Below are positions 8,022 through 16,639 of a stretch of 64,000 nucleotides of DNA, piece after piece. Location: positions 76,277 through 140,276 of the forward strand of contig CAJTCL010000008.1 in assembly GCA_910575005.1 (NCBI GenBank), in the 5' to 3' direction. Source of the DNA: Lachnospiraceae bacterium. Its GTDB lineage: Bacteria; Bacillota; Clostridia; Lachnospirales; Lachnospiraceae. Every line of letters starts with the position of its first letter. Positions within the stretch are counted from its first letter, which is position 1. Position numbers and translations under genes: made by a program. The notes beneath the pieces were generated by a model. It ran no database searches. It was not told the DNA's origin and worked only from the letters and a program-made list of their open reading frames with translations.

Positions 8022-9380
8022 TCATTCTTCCTCTGCCAACGCTGCTTTGAGCATGATGGCACATTCAATTCTCTTTTTCTGTAACTCACAGCCAATATCA
8101 TAGACATCTGTAATACTGCCGTGGAAATGATAAGAATTTGCCGCACAGCCGCCGCTGCAGTAAAATCTTGCAAAACATTCGCGGCATTTTTCCTTCGCGT
8201 AAACATTACAGCGTTTAAACTGATTTTGCAGTTGTTTATTTTGGATCCCATCTGTGACATTTCCCATCAGAAATGATTCATCCCCGACAAACTGATGACA
8301 AGGGTAAAAATCCCCCCAGGGCGTCACCGCAAGGTACTCTGTACCAGAACCACATCCTGAGAGACGTTTTGCCACACATGGGCCGCCCTCCAGGTCAATC
8401 ATAAAATGAAAGAAATTAAAATCCTTACCTTCTCTGTGACGCTTGAGCATCTCTGCCGCCAGAGTATCATACTCTTCCAACAGTTTGGGAACATCCGCTT
8501 CCTGCAAAGCATAATCATCCTCTGGCTGCGCCACTACAGGCTCCACAGAGATCTGCCTAAAACCCAAATCTGCAAGATGCAGCACATCCTTAGAGAAATC
8601 CAGATTGTGATGGGTAAAGGTTCCTCTGACATAATATCTGTCCTGATTCCTGCTCTCTGCAAGCTTCTGAAATTTAGGCACAATCAACTCATAACTGCCA
8701 GCCCCTTTGCGGAACGGACGCATCTTGTCATGAATTTCTTTTCTGCCATCAATACTTAAGACTACATTTGCCATTTCCTGATTGGCAAATTCCATCACTT
8801 CATCATCCAAGAGCACCCCGTTAGTGGTAAGTGTAAAACGGAATTTTTTATCATGCAGCTTCTCCTGTTCCCTGCCATATGCCACCAATCTCTTTACCAC
8901 ATCAAAATTTAAAAGCGGCTCACCGCCAAAAAAATCTACTTCTAGATTACGGCGGCTGCCAGAGTTGGCAATCAGAAAATCCAAAGCTGCCTTCCCCACC
9001 TCAAAGGACATCAGCGCTCTTCTGCCGTGATACTCCCCTTCCTCTGCAAAACAATAACGACATGCCAAATTACAGTCATGGGCAATATGTAGACACAAAG
9101 CCTTAACCACCGTGGGCCTGTCCTGAAACTGCTCCATATAACCCTGATACTGATCTTTGGTAAACAGGCTGCCTTGCTCTGCAAGTTCCTTGACTTCCTC
9201 ATAACTCTCTGTAATCTCTGCCTGGGGGTATCTCTCCTTAAGGCTGTCAATGATTTCTTCTTTGGTGCTTGTCTCAAACAGGGGAATCACATCATAGGCA
9301 ACATCATCCACCACATGTACTGCCCCACTGTTTACATCCAAAACAATGTTATAGCCATTATTTTTATATTGGTGAACCAT
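8022..9380 (-). CDS. scfB: SCIFF peptide maturase, radical SAM with SPASM domain
   Basis: A 452-residue radical SAM enzyme that forms thioether crosslinks in the SCIFF precursor. An N-terminal PqqD-like peptide-binding region (about 1-90) precedes the Fe-S motif CNLACRYC (C103, C107, C110). The C-terminal half has the auxiliary-cluster cysteines of a SPASM/Twitch region (CVAKRLSGCGSG, FYPCHQF, CNVYAKEKCRECFARFYCSGGCA). The frame is open 31 codons further upstream, but GAGAGGGG before ATG 9380 and the family's usual N-terminus support this start. The substrate gene scfA lies 182 bp upstream and secDF 140 bp downstream, which suggests secretion of the product. Confidence 0.93.
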   Translation of the reverse strand: MVHQYKNNGYNIVLDVNSGAVHVVDDVAYDVIPLFETSTKEEIIDSLKERYPQAEITESYEEVKELAEQGSLFTKDQYQGYMEQFQDRPTVVKALCLHIAHDCNLACRYCFAEEGEYHGRRALMSFEVGKAALDFLIANSGSRRNLEVDFFGGEPLLNFDVVKRLVAYGREQEKLHDKKFRFTLTTNGVLLDDEVMEFANQEMANVVLSIDGRKEIHDKMRPFRKGAGSYELIVPKFQKLAESRNQDRYYVRGTFTHHNLDFSKDVLHLADLGFRQISVEPVVAQPEDDYALQEADVPKLLEEYDTLAAEMLKRHREGKDFNFFHFMIDLEGGPCVAKRLSGCGSGTEYLAVTPWGDFYPCHQFVGDESFLMGNVTDGIQNKQLQNQFKRCNVYAKEKCRECFARFYCSGGCAANSYHFHGSITDVYDIGCELQKKRIECAIMLKAALAEEE

Positions 9381-9480
9381 TGCAGGCCCCTCTCTTTCCA
9401 ATTTTGTTCTGACACAGACTGCGCCATCTGACATAACGCACAAATGACCGCTCGTCTGGGGCGAACGGTCCATGTATCAT

Positions 9481-9506
9481 TAAGGATGCCTCTGGCATCC
9501 TTATAT
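9481..9506 (-). other. Hairpin between scfA and scfB
   Basis: TAAGGATGCC pairs with GGCATCCTTA around a short loop (perfect arms). No T-run follows on the minus strand, so it is more likely an attenuating or RNA-stability hairpin that adjusts scfA:scfB ratio than a full terminator. Confidence 0.4.
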
Positions 9507-9562
9507 TGAGGCATACCTGCAATGCACGAAAGCCTCTATTTGATATTCTCATCTTACAATAA

Positions 9563-9703
9563 TTATTTGTTCTCACAGCTCTGATTTCCCACAGTGCAGC
9601 TTGTCTTGCATGCAGACTGGCAGGAAGTCTGGCATTCTCCACAGCCGCCCTTTTTCACTGTGTTCTGTAATTTCTTTGTATTTAATGTCTTTACATGTTT
9701 CAT
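9563..9703 (-). CDS. scfA: SCIFF ribosomal peptide precursor (six cysteines in ~45 residues)
   Basis: A 46-residue ORF reading MKHVKTLNTKKLQNTVKKGG, then cysteines at 21, 24, 28, 32, 36 and 43, ending CENK. This is the six-cysteines-in-forty-five pattern of the SCIFF ranthipeptide precursors, which are near-universal in Clostridia and are crosslinked by the neighbouring radical SAM maturase. AAAGGA lies 9-10 nt before ATG 9703, and a promoter sits just upstream. The physiological role is not established; quorum-related functions have been suggested in some clostridia. Confidence 0.93.
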   Translation of the reverse strand: MKHVKTLNTKKLQNTVKKGGCGECQTSCQSACKTSCTVGNQSCENK

Positions 9704-9743
9704 AATCGTACATCCTTTCTATATCTAATTAAATATCAGGCAT

Positions 9744-9771
9744 AGTATAACATATTTTTTTTCATATGCAA
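9744..9771 (-). promoter_or_regulatory. Sigma-A promoter of scfA
   Basis: On the minus strand: TTGCAT (9766-9771), 16-nt spacer, TATACT (9744-9749), about 40 bp before the scfA ATG. Confidence 0.55.
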
Positions 9772-9775
9772 AGTA

Positions 9776-11017
9776 TTATTTCAAAAATTCTACGGTTGCC
9801 TTGAACTGATCACAGTCAATATTTACCTCAAAACTGCCCCCCAGAGCAGCCGTATAAGTATTAACAATCGCCAATCCCAATCCATTGCCCTCCGTGGTTC
9901 TGGATTCATCTCCCCGCACAAAACGCTCCACAACTTGCTCTTTGGTAAATTCCATGCGATAACCTGCTGTATTAGTAATCTCAAAACGAACCTTTTTCGC
10001 ATCCTCTTCCCCTGCAATGACAGACGTTTTTAGAAAGATTCTGGTATACTCCTGGGAATATTTTAACGCATTTTCTAAAAGATTCTGGCAAATTCGGTAC
10101 ATATAACTACTGTCCGCAATAAAACTAGTATCTTCCTTTGTCAGCGATACCACTAACTCCCTGCCGCTTTTCTGAATGCGATCCTCCATATCTGCATATA
10201 CCTGTTCAATCAGACGATTCATCTCCATAGGTTCCATCTTCAGCTCCACATTGCCGCTGCTGGTCTTTGCCAGATCAAAAAGGCTGTCAATCATTTCCTT
10301 TAATTTCTGTGCTTTTCGAAAAATCACTTCCACATAGTCCTCAAGTACATCACTGAGTTCTTCCTTCTTCATCAGCTCTAGGTAGCCAACCATTGAGGTC
10401 AGAGGTGTTTTCAGATCATGGGACACATTGGAGATCAAATCCACTTTCATCTGCTCGCTGCGCAGTGCTGCTTCCAGATTTTGTTGGTTGATCTGTTCCA
10501 TTGCCGCCATATATTCCTCAAGCTTTCGTTTCATATATGATAATAAAATTATTTCACCCACAATCCATTGAAGAATTACCGTTCCCACAAAGGTATAGCC
10601 CATACTGTAATTTTCATACTTCCAAGGATGTGTATAAATATAATGAAAATTTTTTATCGCTGCTCCTAACAATATCAAAAACAGCAATCCCCAAAAAATC
10701 TGCTGCTTTTTCAATTTTTCTTTCCATTCCTGATAGAATTCTCCGTGGCTAGGTTTCCACCGCCGATTACGGTAACGAACCAGAAATCCCAAAAGCCCCC
10801 ACAGCCCAACTCCAAGACTGAGATTTAGAAAAAATCCTCCCGTCAATGTCTCCTCTGTAACAAAAAATCTGCCATGAAGTAGATCTGAAAAGATTAATGA
10901 TGCCAGAACTGCACATATCCCCCCTGGCAGCAACCGAAATTCATCCCGCTTCATCCCCTGCAAAATTAAGCTCCAAATATCCTTGTTTAATTCAGTATCT
11001 TTCCATTTTGTAGCCAA
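9776..11017 (-). CDS. Sensor histidine kinase (VanS-like architecture)
   Basis: Inner-membrane kinase of about 413 residues. Four hydrophobic segments (about 30-50, 62-82, 107-122, 140-162) are joined by short loops, so there is no large extracellular sensor. HisKA follows with SNVSHDLKTPLTS (phosphoacceptor His about 200), then HATPase_c with CQNLLENALKYSQ and EGNGLGLAIVNTY. The longest frame uses TTG at 11017 and overlaps the response regulator by 26 bp. A better-placed site is GGAG 7 nt before a TTG at 10963, so the exact N-terminus is uncertain. It partners the upstream regulator; the signal is unknown. Confidence 0.85.
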   Translation of the reverse strand: MATKWKDTELNKDIWSLILQGMKRDEFRLLPGGICAVLASLIFSDLLHGRFFVTEETLTGGFFLNLSLGVGLWGLLGFLVRYRNRRWKPSHGEFYQEWKEKLKKQQIFWGLLFLILLGAAIKNFHYIYTHPWKYENYSMGYTFVGTVILQWIVGEIILLSYMKRKLEEYMAAMEQINQQNLEAALRSEQMKVDLISNVSHDLKTPLTSMVGYLELMKKEELSDVLEDYVEVIFRKAQKLKEMIDSLFDLAKTSSGNVELKMEPMEMNRLIEQVYADMEDRIQKSGRELVVSLTKEDTSFIADSSYMYRICQNLLENALKYSQEYTRIFLKTSVIAGEEDAKKVRFEITNTAGYRMEFTKEQVVERFVRGDESRTTEGNGLGLAIVNTYTAALGGSFEVNIDCDQFKATVEFLK

Positions 11018-11702
11018 TGCCCCACACCACCTTTACATATTTTGGATTCTTAGTATCAATTTCAATCTTTTCCCGTATGTGACGGATATGTACCATCACC
11101 GTATTTTCCACTGTTCCTGTGGCCATTTCTCTCCAGACACGCTCATAAATCTTCTCCGCAGAAAATACTTGTCCAGGATTCTCCATCAGAAGCTCTAAGA
11201 TCTTATATTCTGTGGCTGTCAACTTTACTTCTTCCCCATCCACAATCGCCTTCTTCGTCCGTTTATCCAGCACAACGCCTCCATTGACAAGCTGTTGGTC
11301 TTCTGCTTTTGGCGCACTGCCGCCCCAAGTATGATAGCGTCTCAGTTGTGCCGCAATCCTCGCAGTCAGTTCTGCTGGATTGTAAGGTTTCTCCACATAA
11401 TCATCTGCTCCCATTACCAGGCCTGACACTTTATCACTCTCCTGTGTCTTGGCTGAGAGGATAATAACAGGAATTTGATTGTTCTCCCGAATCTTCATCA
11501 GTGCAGACAAACCATTGAGCCTTGGCATCATTACATCCAGCAGAATCAAATCTACAGTATGATCTTTCAATGTTTCCAGCGCCTCCAGACCGTCGTATGC
11601 CTTTAACACCTGATAGCCTTCATACTCCAGCAGCTTACCCAGCGAAAATACAATCTCTTTGTTGTCATCCACCACCAGAATTGTCTGTTGTTTCATTTTC
11701 AT
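10992..11702 (-). CDS. OmpR/PhoB-family response regulator
   Basis: A 236-residue DNA-binding response regulator. The receiver domain has VVDDNKEI, the phosphorylated Asp in LILLDVMMPRLNG (D56), and the conserved Thr/Ser and Lys positions (VIILSAKTQ, YVEKPYNPAEL). The C-terminal winged helix (about 140-236) contains LTATEYKILELLMENPGQVFS and the HIRHIREKI recognition region. Overlap with the kinase gene indicates coupled expression. No neighbouring target gene is evident; the pair resembles VanRS-type systems in arrangement but no resistance genes are next to it. Confidence 0.92.
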   Translation of the reverse strand: MKMKQQTILVVDDNKEIVFSLGKLLEYEGYQVLKAYDGLEALETLKDHTVDLILLDVMMPRLNGLSALMKIRENNQIPVIILSAKTQESDKVSGLVMGADDYVEKPYNPAELTARIAAQLRRYHTWGGSAPKAEDQQLVNGGVVLDKRTKKAIVDGEEVKLTATEYKILELLMENPGQVFSAEKIYERVWREMATGTVENTVMVHIRHIREKIEIDTKNPKYVKVVWGIGYKMERY

Positions 11703-11791
11703 TTTCTCCTTATTGCTTTTTACTCTGCCATTATAATAAGGATTTCAAAAATAAAACTCAATGAATTTCTTAAAAAAATCTTAAATATTGT

Positions 11792-11966
11792 GTAACTATT
11801 CAGAACCCCCTGGAAATAACAATTCAGAACGTTCAAATTTATTTGAAAAGGGATGAATTGCTATTTCCAGGGAGGTGATCATCCTCCAAGCCACAGACAG
11901 AAGCCTCGTGAGAGGCGAATGACAGCTTTGCTGGCATGTCTGTGACTTGGGGTTCTGAATAGTTAC
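11792..11966 (+). repeat. Structured repeat element, copy 1 (175 nt)
   Basis: The ends are a perfect 18-bp inverted repeat (GTAACTATTCAGAACCCC and its complement). Inside are a long stem (CCCTGGAAATA... with TATTTCCAGGG, loop containing TTCAAATTTATTTGAAAAGGG), a small GAGG-CCTC hairpin, and a second arm (CCACAGACA with TGTCTGTG) enclosing GCCTC-GAGGC and a conserved AGCTTTGCTGGCAT segment. Two other full copies are at 20869-21039 and 39013-39185. No target duplication is seen. A -10-like TATAAT at 12005 downstream means it need not be in the leader of the 12066 gene. Confidence 0.8.
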
Positions 11967-12065
11967 AATTTATCATTTATAAAATTGACATTGTTTGTGT
12001 CTAGTATAATTCCACCGCTAACGCACATAATAACCGAAAAGCATTTTCAGAAAGGAGACTTATCT

Positions 12066-12299
12066 ATGAACTATAAATATGAAAAAAATATCTATGATGA
12101 TGGAAATATCCCTGAGATTGATTTACCCCAAGATACCAGTCTGCCGCCAACTCAAAACCGCATTGGCAACGACAAAGACGATGATTCCGGCCGCAACGGT
12201 CAAGATCCTTCCGACAGCAGTATTCTTGATATTCCGGTGACGCCGCCTGTGCTGCTTAAAAACCGCAATCAAGAAACTTCCACTTCCCATTGGGCATAA
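12066..12299 (+). CDS. Small acidic hydrophilic protein, unknown
   Basis: A 77-residue protein starting MNYKYEKNIYDDGNIPEIDL. ATG 12066 follows AAAGGAG at ideal spacing, so the frame is likely real although no family is recognised. It is rich in Asp, Asn, Pro and Ser (a GNDKDDDSGRNGQDPSDSS stretch), has no hydrophobic segment and is probably disordered. Its stop lies 11 bp before eda, whose Shine-Dalgarno overlaps the end, so it is the first gene of an operon with eda and kdgK. Confidence 0.6.
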   Translation: MNYKYEKNIYDDGNIPEIDLPQDTSLPPTQNRIGNDKDDDSGRNGQDPSDSSILDIPVTPPVLLKNRNQETSTSHWA

Positions 12300-12310
12300 G
12301 GAGACAAACA

Positions 12311-12940
12311 ATGCATAAAATATCTGAACAATTAAAATTAACCCGCATCGTGCCAGTTGTGGCTATTCACGACTCAGCACACGCAAAACCCTTGGCACAG
12401 GCACTCTATAATGGCGGCCTGCCCTGTGCAGAAATCACATTCCGCACGGACGCTGCTGTTGACTCTATTTGTATCATGTCCAAGGAATTTCCAGATATGC
12501 TGATTGGCGCTGGAACGGTCCTCACTCCAGAACAAGCGGATCAGGCGATCAAAGCAGGAGCCAGTTTTATTGTCAGCCCTGGTCTCAATCCAACTGTGGT
12601 AAAACACTGTGTCAAAAAGAAATACCCGATTATTCCAGGTATCAATAATCCCACAGGCATTGAAATAGCCCTCACTTTTGGACTGACGCTATTAAAATTT
12701 TTTCCTGCCGAGGCCTCTGGAGGACTGGAAATGATTAAGGCGCTCTCTGCCCCTTATCCTCAGATTCGTTATATGCCTACTGGTGGAATCAATTTACAAA
12801 ATCTGCACACTTATCTCGCCAATGATCGCATTGTCGCCTGTGGTGGAACCTGGATGGTAAAAGAAGACTTGATAGATTCTGGTAATTTTGAAGAGATTCA
12901 ACGTCTGACAGAAGAAGCCGTGCGCACCGTCCGCGCCTGA
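12311..12940 (+). CDS. eda: KDPG/KHG aldolase
   Basis: Bifunctional 2-keto-3-deoxy-6-phosphogluconate / 4-hydroxy-2-oxoglutarate aldolase, 209 residues. It is a class I aldolase: the catalytic Glu lies in CAEITFRTDAA and the Schiff-base Lys in LLKFFPAEASGG; GAGTVLTPEQADQA and MPTGGIN phosphate-binding segments are present. ATG 12311 follows AAGGAG; the frame upstream of it is not used. Cotranscribed with kdgK 14 bp downstream. Together they convert 2-keto-3-deoxygluconate to pyruvate and glyceraldehyde-3-phosphate, as in uronate catabolism. No uronate isomerase or oxidoreductase genes are in the window. Confidence 0.95.
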   Translation: MHKISEQLKLTRIVPVVAIHDSAHAKPLAQALYNGGLPCAEITFRTDAAVDSICIMSKEFPDMLIGAGTVLTPEQADQAIKAGASFIVSPGLNPTVVKHCVKKKYPIIPGINNPTGIEIALTFGLTLLKFFPAEASGGLEMIKALSAPYPQIRYMPTGGINLQNLHTYLANDRIVACGGTWMVKEDLIDSGNFEEIQRLTEEAVRTVRA

Positions 12941-12953
12941 AAGGAGTAGAAGT

Positions 12954-13982
12954 ATGAATGCAAAAAAAATAATTACTTTTGGGGAATTGATGCTGCGTCT
13001 TGCCCCACAAGGCTACCAACGATTTGTACAAGCTGATACACTGAGCGCTACCTATGGCGGTGGAGAGGCAAATGTGTGTGTATCTTTGGCAAATTATGGC
13101 TTCCACTCTATATTTGTATCGCGCCTGCCTTCTCATGAAATCGGACAGGCTGGCGTTAATGCTCTGCGCAGATATGGCGTAGACACCTCTTATATTGCGC
13201 GCGGCGGTAACAGAGTTGGCATTTATTATCTAGAAAAGGGTGCCTCACAGAGACCTTCCAAAGTCATATATGACCGTGCCGATTCTGCACTTGCTACCGC
13301 TTCCTCAGAAGATTTCTGTTGGCAAGAAATCTTTACAGATGCAGACTGGTTTCATTTTACCGGAATTACCCCAGCTTTAAATGACACTCTCGCAGATCTA
13401 TGTCTGATGGCCTGCAAAGCGGCAAAGGAAGCTGGAGTAACTGTCTCCTGCGATCTCAACTACCGCAATAAATTGTGGAGCAAAGAAAAAGCTGGCAAAG
13501 TGATGGAAAATCTCTGTCAATATGTAGATGTATGCATCGCCAATGAGGAGGATGCTTCTGATGTATTTGGCATTCATGCCGCTCATACAGATGTCACTGC
13601 GGGAACTGTGAATCGTGAGGGATATAAAGATGTCGCAAGGCAGCTACAGCAGCGCTTTGATTTTTCTACAGTTGCCATCACTCTGCGGGAATCGATCTCG
13701 GCCAATGATAATGACTGGTCTGCTATGCTCTATGATGGCAATGACTATTATTTTAGCCGCAAATACCATATGCACATTGTAGATCGTGTGGGTGGCGGTG
13801 ACAGTTTCGGCGGCGGGCTGATCGCAGCATCCCTAATGGGTTATGCACCCCAGGAACTGATTGAATTTGCAGTGGCAGCCTCTTGTTTAAAACACTCCAT
13901 CGAAGGAGATTTCAATCTGGTCTCGATGGATGAGGTATTAAAACTGGCTGGCGGTGACGCTTCAGGACGGGTACAGCGATAA
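12954..13982 (+). CDS. kdgK: 2-keto-3-deoxygluconate kinase (PfkB family)
   Basis: A 342-residue PfkB-fold sugar kinase that phosphorylates KDG for cleavage by Eda next door. N-terminal ITFGELMLRLAP and YGGGEANVCVSLANYG are substrate-side motifs of KDG kinases; the ATP-side motif is DRVGGGDSFGGGLIAASL with the catalytic Asp. Slightly longer than many KdgK proteins, with an insert around residues 200-225. AAAGGAG precedes ATG. It ends the 12066-13982 operon, convergent with the next gene after 4 bp. Confidence 0.88.
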   Translation: MNAKKIITFGELMLRLAPQGYQRFVQADTLSATYGGGEANVCVSLANYGFHSIFVSRLPSHEIGQAGVNALRRYGVDTSYIARGGNRVGIYYLEKGASQRPSKVIYDRADSALATASSEDFCWQEIFTDADWFHFTGITPALNDTLADLCLMACKAAKEAGVTVSCDLNYRNKLWSKEKAGKVMENLCQYVDVCIANEEDASDVFGIHAAHTDVTAGTVNREGYKDVARQLQQRFDFSTVAITLRESISANDNDWSAMLYDGNDYYFSRKYHMHIVDRVGGGDSFGGGLIAASLMGYAPQELIEFAVAASCLKHSIEGDFNLVSMDEVLKLAGGDASGRVQR

Positions 13983-13986
13983 GCTT

Positions 13987-14397
13987 TCAGCTTGCCATCC
14001 CGCCAACCATACCAGATGCTGTACACAAAATTAAGGTTGTGAAAAAACGGGATAACTCCATATTGATTCCCTTTTGAAACAGGATGGAGCCTAAAACCAG
14101 AATCAGGAAATAGGCTCCTCCCATAACCATTCCCCAGAAAAATCTTCTCGTCTTCATCACTTTGCCACTCAAAAATCCTCCCAGAAATCCTGAAATCACA
14201 TAGATCACCACAATTCCCACTGACACCACACTCTCACTGAGCTGCATTTTATAGAGCATTGCAGATAAAATTAACAAGAGCAGACCTGTCACAAGATACA
14301 TGACCAGCAAAATCTTTAAGATCGTCAGCACCGACACTCGAATCCGTTTCTCTCCCTGTGCTTGAACCAGGTTCTTCCTCGTATGATTGTTTTCCAT
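13987..14397 (-). CDS. TIGR04086-family membrane protein
   Basis: A 136-residue protein with a basic N-terminal tail and four transmembrane segments (about 24-46, 55-79, 86-106, 113-135). The GFLSGKVMKTRRFFWGMVMGGAYFLIL pattern matches my recollection of the clostridial TIGR04086 family. Function unknown. In many clostridial genomes this family lies near yajC/scfA/secDF; here it is about 4.3 kb from scfA, separated by other operons. ATG 14397 lacks a strong Shine-Dalgarno but has GAAGAGGAAAA just before it. Confidence 0.75.
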   Translation of the reverse strand: MENNHTRKNLVQAQGEKRIRVSVLTILKILLVMYLVTGLLLLILSAMLYKMQLSESVVSVGIVVIYVISGFLGGFLSGKVMKTRRFFWGMVMGGAYFLILVLGSILFQKGINMELSRFFTTLILCTASGMVGGMAS

Positions 14398-14568
14398 TTT
14401 CCTCTTCCTCTCTTTATATAAGAATGTCCATTGGATTCTATGATATTTTATTCTGATTTCCGCAAAACTATTCCCAGCTTAACAGAAGTTAAACTTTCTT
14501 TTTTGAAAAACTCTTGCAAAATTTCCGTCCTTCCTTTATATTATGTATTATCGAAAGGAGAGATGTAA

Positions 14569-15843
14569 TTGGACTCAGGTGAGGTCATACAGTTATTATT
14601 TGTAGTTGTTTTATTAATGTTATCTGCATTTTTTTCCTCCGCAGAAACTGCCCTGACTACTTCCAACAAGATCCGTCTTAAAGGACTTGCCGATGAGGGA
14701 GACAAACGGGCAAAGCGGGTATTGGAAATCACTGGGGATTCCGGTAAAATGCTCAGCGCTATCTTGATTGGCAACAATATTGTAAATCTGTCGGCATCCT
14801 CTATTGCCACTGCACTTGCAATCAAACTATTTGGAAATGCAGGAGCCGGAATTGCAACAGGAACTCTTACTGTCCTAGTACTAATTTTTGGTGAAATATC
14901 GCCTAAAACTCTGGCAACGATTCATGCTGATAAAATTGCGCTGACCTATGGCGGAATAATCTGGGGATTGATGAAAGTTTTAACCCCTGTAATTTTCATC
15001 ATCAACAAGTTGGCGATTGGATTTTTACGGCTGCTGCGGGTCAATGTCTCCAATGAACCTGTTCCCCTGACAGAAGCAGAACTGCGAACAATCGTGGATG
15101 TGGGACACCAGACAGGCGTCATTGAACAGGAAGAACATGAAATGATCAATAATGTATTTGATTTCGGTGATTCCCAGGCCAAAGAGATTATGGTACCCCG
15201 AATTGATATGACATTTGCAGATATCAATAGCACCTATGAGGAGCTGATTAACATTTTTCGGACAGATAAATTTACCCGTCTGCCCATTTATGAAGATTCC
15301 ATCGACAATGTAATTGGAATTATCAATATGAAAGATTTGCTTCTCTATGAAACCAGCAAAGACAGCTTTTCGGTGCGAAGTATTTTGCGCAAACCTTACT
15401 ACACTTATGAACACAAGAAGACGGTGGAACTTTTAATTGAGATGAAAAAGTCCTCTTTCAATATTGCTATCGTACTTGATGAATACGGTGTTACTGCAGG
15501 ATTGATTACACTCGAGGATATTTTAGAAGAAATTGTTGGAGAAATCCGTGACGAATATGATATGGACGAGGAAGATCCGATTCAAAAGCTCAATGATCGG
15601 GAGTATATCATCCAAGGTTCTATGAACCTAGAAGATCTCTGTGATGTGCTGAATCTGCAGCTTTCTTCTAAGGATTATGATACTGTTGGCGGTTATATGA
15701 TTGAATTGCTTGACCACTTGCCTAATACGGGAGAAGAGACTCGCACACCAGAAAATGTTTTACTCCGTGTAGAAGCTATGGATAAAAACCGTATCAGCAA
15801 ACTATATCTTTGTCTTCCTGAGGAAGAAGCTGAGGAAAAATAA
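14569..15843 (+). CDS. CNNM/CorC-type hemolysin-family membrane protein
   Basis: A 424-residue protein of the DUF21-CBS-CorC_HlyC family, implicated in Mg2+/divalent-cation transport. Residues about 1-180 are the DUF21 membrane domain (LLMLSAFFSSAETALTTSNKIRLK at the start). Residues about 200-325 are two CBS repeats (FGDSQAKEIMVPRIDM, then IAIVLDEYGVTAGLITLEDILEEIVGEI, the CorC hallmark). About 335-415 is the C-terminal CorC_HlyC domain. The start is TTG at 14569, 8 nt after AAAGGAG; no in-frame ATG fits better. Monocistronic, terminator downstream. Confidence 0.92.
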   Translation: MDSGEVIQLLFVVVLLMLSAFFSSAETALTTSNKIRLKGLADEGDKRAKRVLEITGDSGKMLSAILIGNNIVNLSASSIATALAIKLFGNAGAGIATGTLTVLVLIFGEISPKTLATIHADKIALTYGGIIWGLMKVLTPVIFIINKLAIGFLRLLRVNVSNEPVPLTEAELRTIVDVGHQTGVIEQEEHEMINNVFDFGDSQAKEIMVPRIDMTFADINSTYEELINIFRTDKFTRLPIYEDSIDNVIGIINMKDLLLYETSKDSFSVRSILRKPYYTYEHKKTVELLIEMKKSSFNIAIVLDEYGVTAGLITLEDILEEIVGEIRDEYDMDEEDPIQKLNDREYIIQGSMNLEDLCDVLNLQLSSKDYDTVGGYMIELLDHLPNTGEETRTPENVLLRVEAMDKNRISKLYLCLPEEEAEEK

Positions 15844-15859
15844 ATCAAACAGAATTTTG

Positions 15860-15899
15860 CTTGGGCGCTATCCGCAAGGAAGGCGCACCAAGTTTTTTA
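15860..15899 (+). terminator. Terminator after the CNNM gene
   Basis: CTTGG-CGC pairs with GCG-CCAAG and is followed by TTTTTTA. Confidence 0.8.
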
Positions 15900-15908
15900 T
15901 CTCAAATT

Positions 15909-16499
15909 TCATTTGAACCAATACAATCCCTCGTTTGAAGCCTGTATTTTCGCCCCCTTTGGTACTTGTTTTATAACAGAAACTACATCCATATAATCCG
16001 GTGATGGTGAAATCATTCCCATAAAAGCAGGAACAACGCAAATCGTCAATAAAGCTTTCCACCGTAACGGACAGACAACAAAAACAATAAGCGGCATTAT
16101 TCCTAATAGCATTGGCGCAAGCGACATAATAATAAATTGACTTTTACTGATTGGATAAAATGATATTGCATATGCAGCAACCTTTTTTATGCACACGCCT
16201 ATATAAACTTTTGCGTTTTTAGGATAGCACACGGCATGAAGAAACTCATGTATCGGTATTAGTAAAAATCCTATCACAAAGCCTAATGGCATAAATCGTA
16301 AATCAAAAATAAATTCATCACTCATATTTCTCTTATAAAAAATACATGCAAAACATATCAGCAAAGGAATAACCCCATATGGTAATGATGCTCTCAATAT
16401 GTCATCTGGTCTCTTCAGTTTTACTGCATTTTCAGGAACTTTTCCATCGGGAAAGTCTTTCTCCCAATCTTGGTTTCCCTCCCAAATTATTTTTGCCAT
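15909..16499 (-). CDS. DUF3267-type putative membrane zinc metalloprotease
   Basis: A 196-residue integral membrane protein. The key motif is LLIPIHEFLHAVCYPKNAKVYIG: HExxH inside a hydrophobic segment, as in DUF3267 zincin-like proteins. Additional spans lie at about 45-62, 80-98, 122-142 and 150-170, and a late SPSPDYMDV could supply the third metal ligand. The frame starts 7 codons earlier, but AGGAGG sits just before ATG 16499. Substrate unknown. It is transcribed away from its neighbours and separated from purB by a hairpin. Confidence 0.78.
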   Translation of the reverse strand: MAKIIWEGNQDWEKDFPDGKVPENAVKLKRPDDILRASLPYGVIPLLICFACIFYKRNMSDEFIFDLRFMPLGFVIGFLLIPIHEFLHAVCYPKNAKVYIGVCIKKVAAYAISFYPISKSQFIIMSLAPMLLGIMPLIVFVVCPLRWKALLTICVVPAFMGMISPSPDYMDVVSVIKQVPKGAKIQASNEGLYWFK

Positions 16500-16566
16500 A
16501 CACCCTCCTGTCTTCAACACTCATCTTGTGAATTTAAGAAATTATACAAAACTAACCTTTCATTTT

Positions 16567-16601
16567 AGGGCGTGTCAAAAAGCAGTTTTCAGACACGCCC
16601 T
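16567..16601 (-). terminator. Hairpin downstream of purB
   Basis: Perfect 10-bp arms AGGGCGTGTC / GACACGCCCT with a 15-nt loop, 40 bp after the purB stop; only a short A/T tail follows. Confidence 0.55.
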
Positions 16602-16639
16602 AACATAATTTATATGTCAAAAAAAGATATTTCCGTAAT

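Noticed and set aside
11985-12010. TTGACA and TATAAT before the 12066 gene as a promoter
   Set aside because: The spacer is only 14 nt, too short for a normal sigma-A promoter; the -10 alone may be used.
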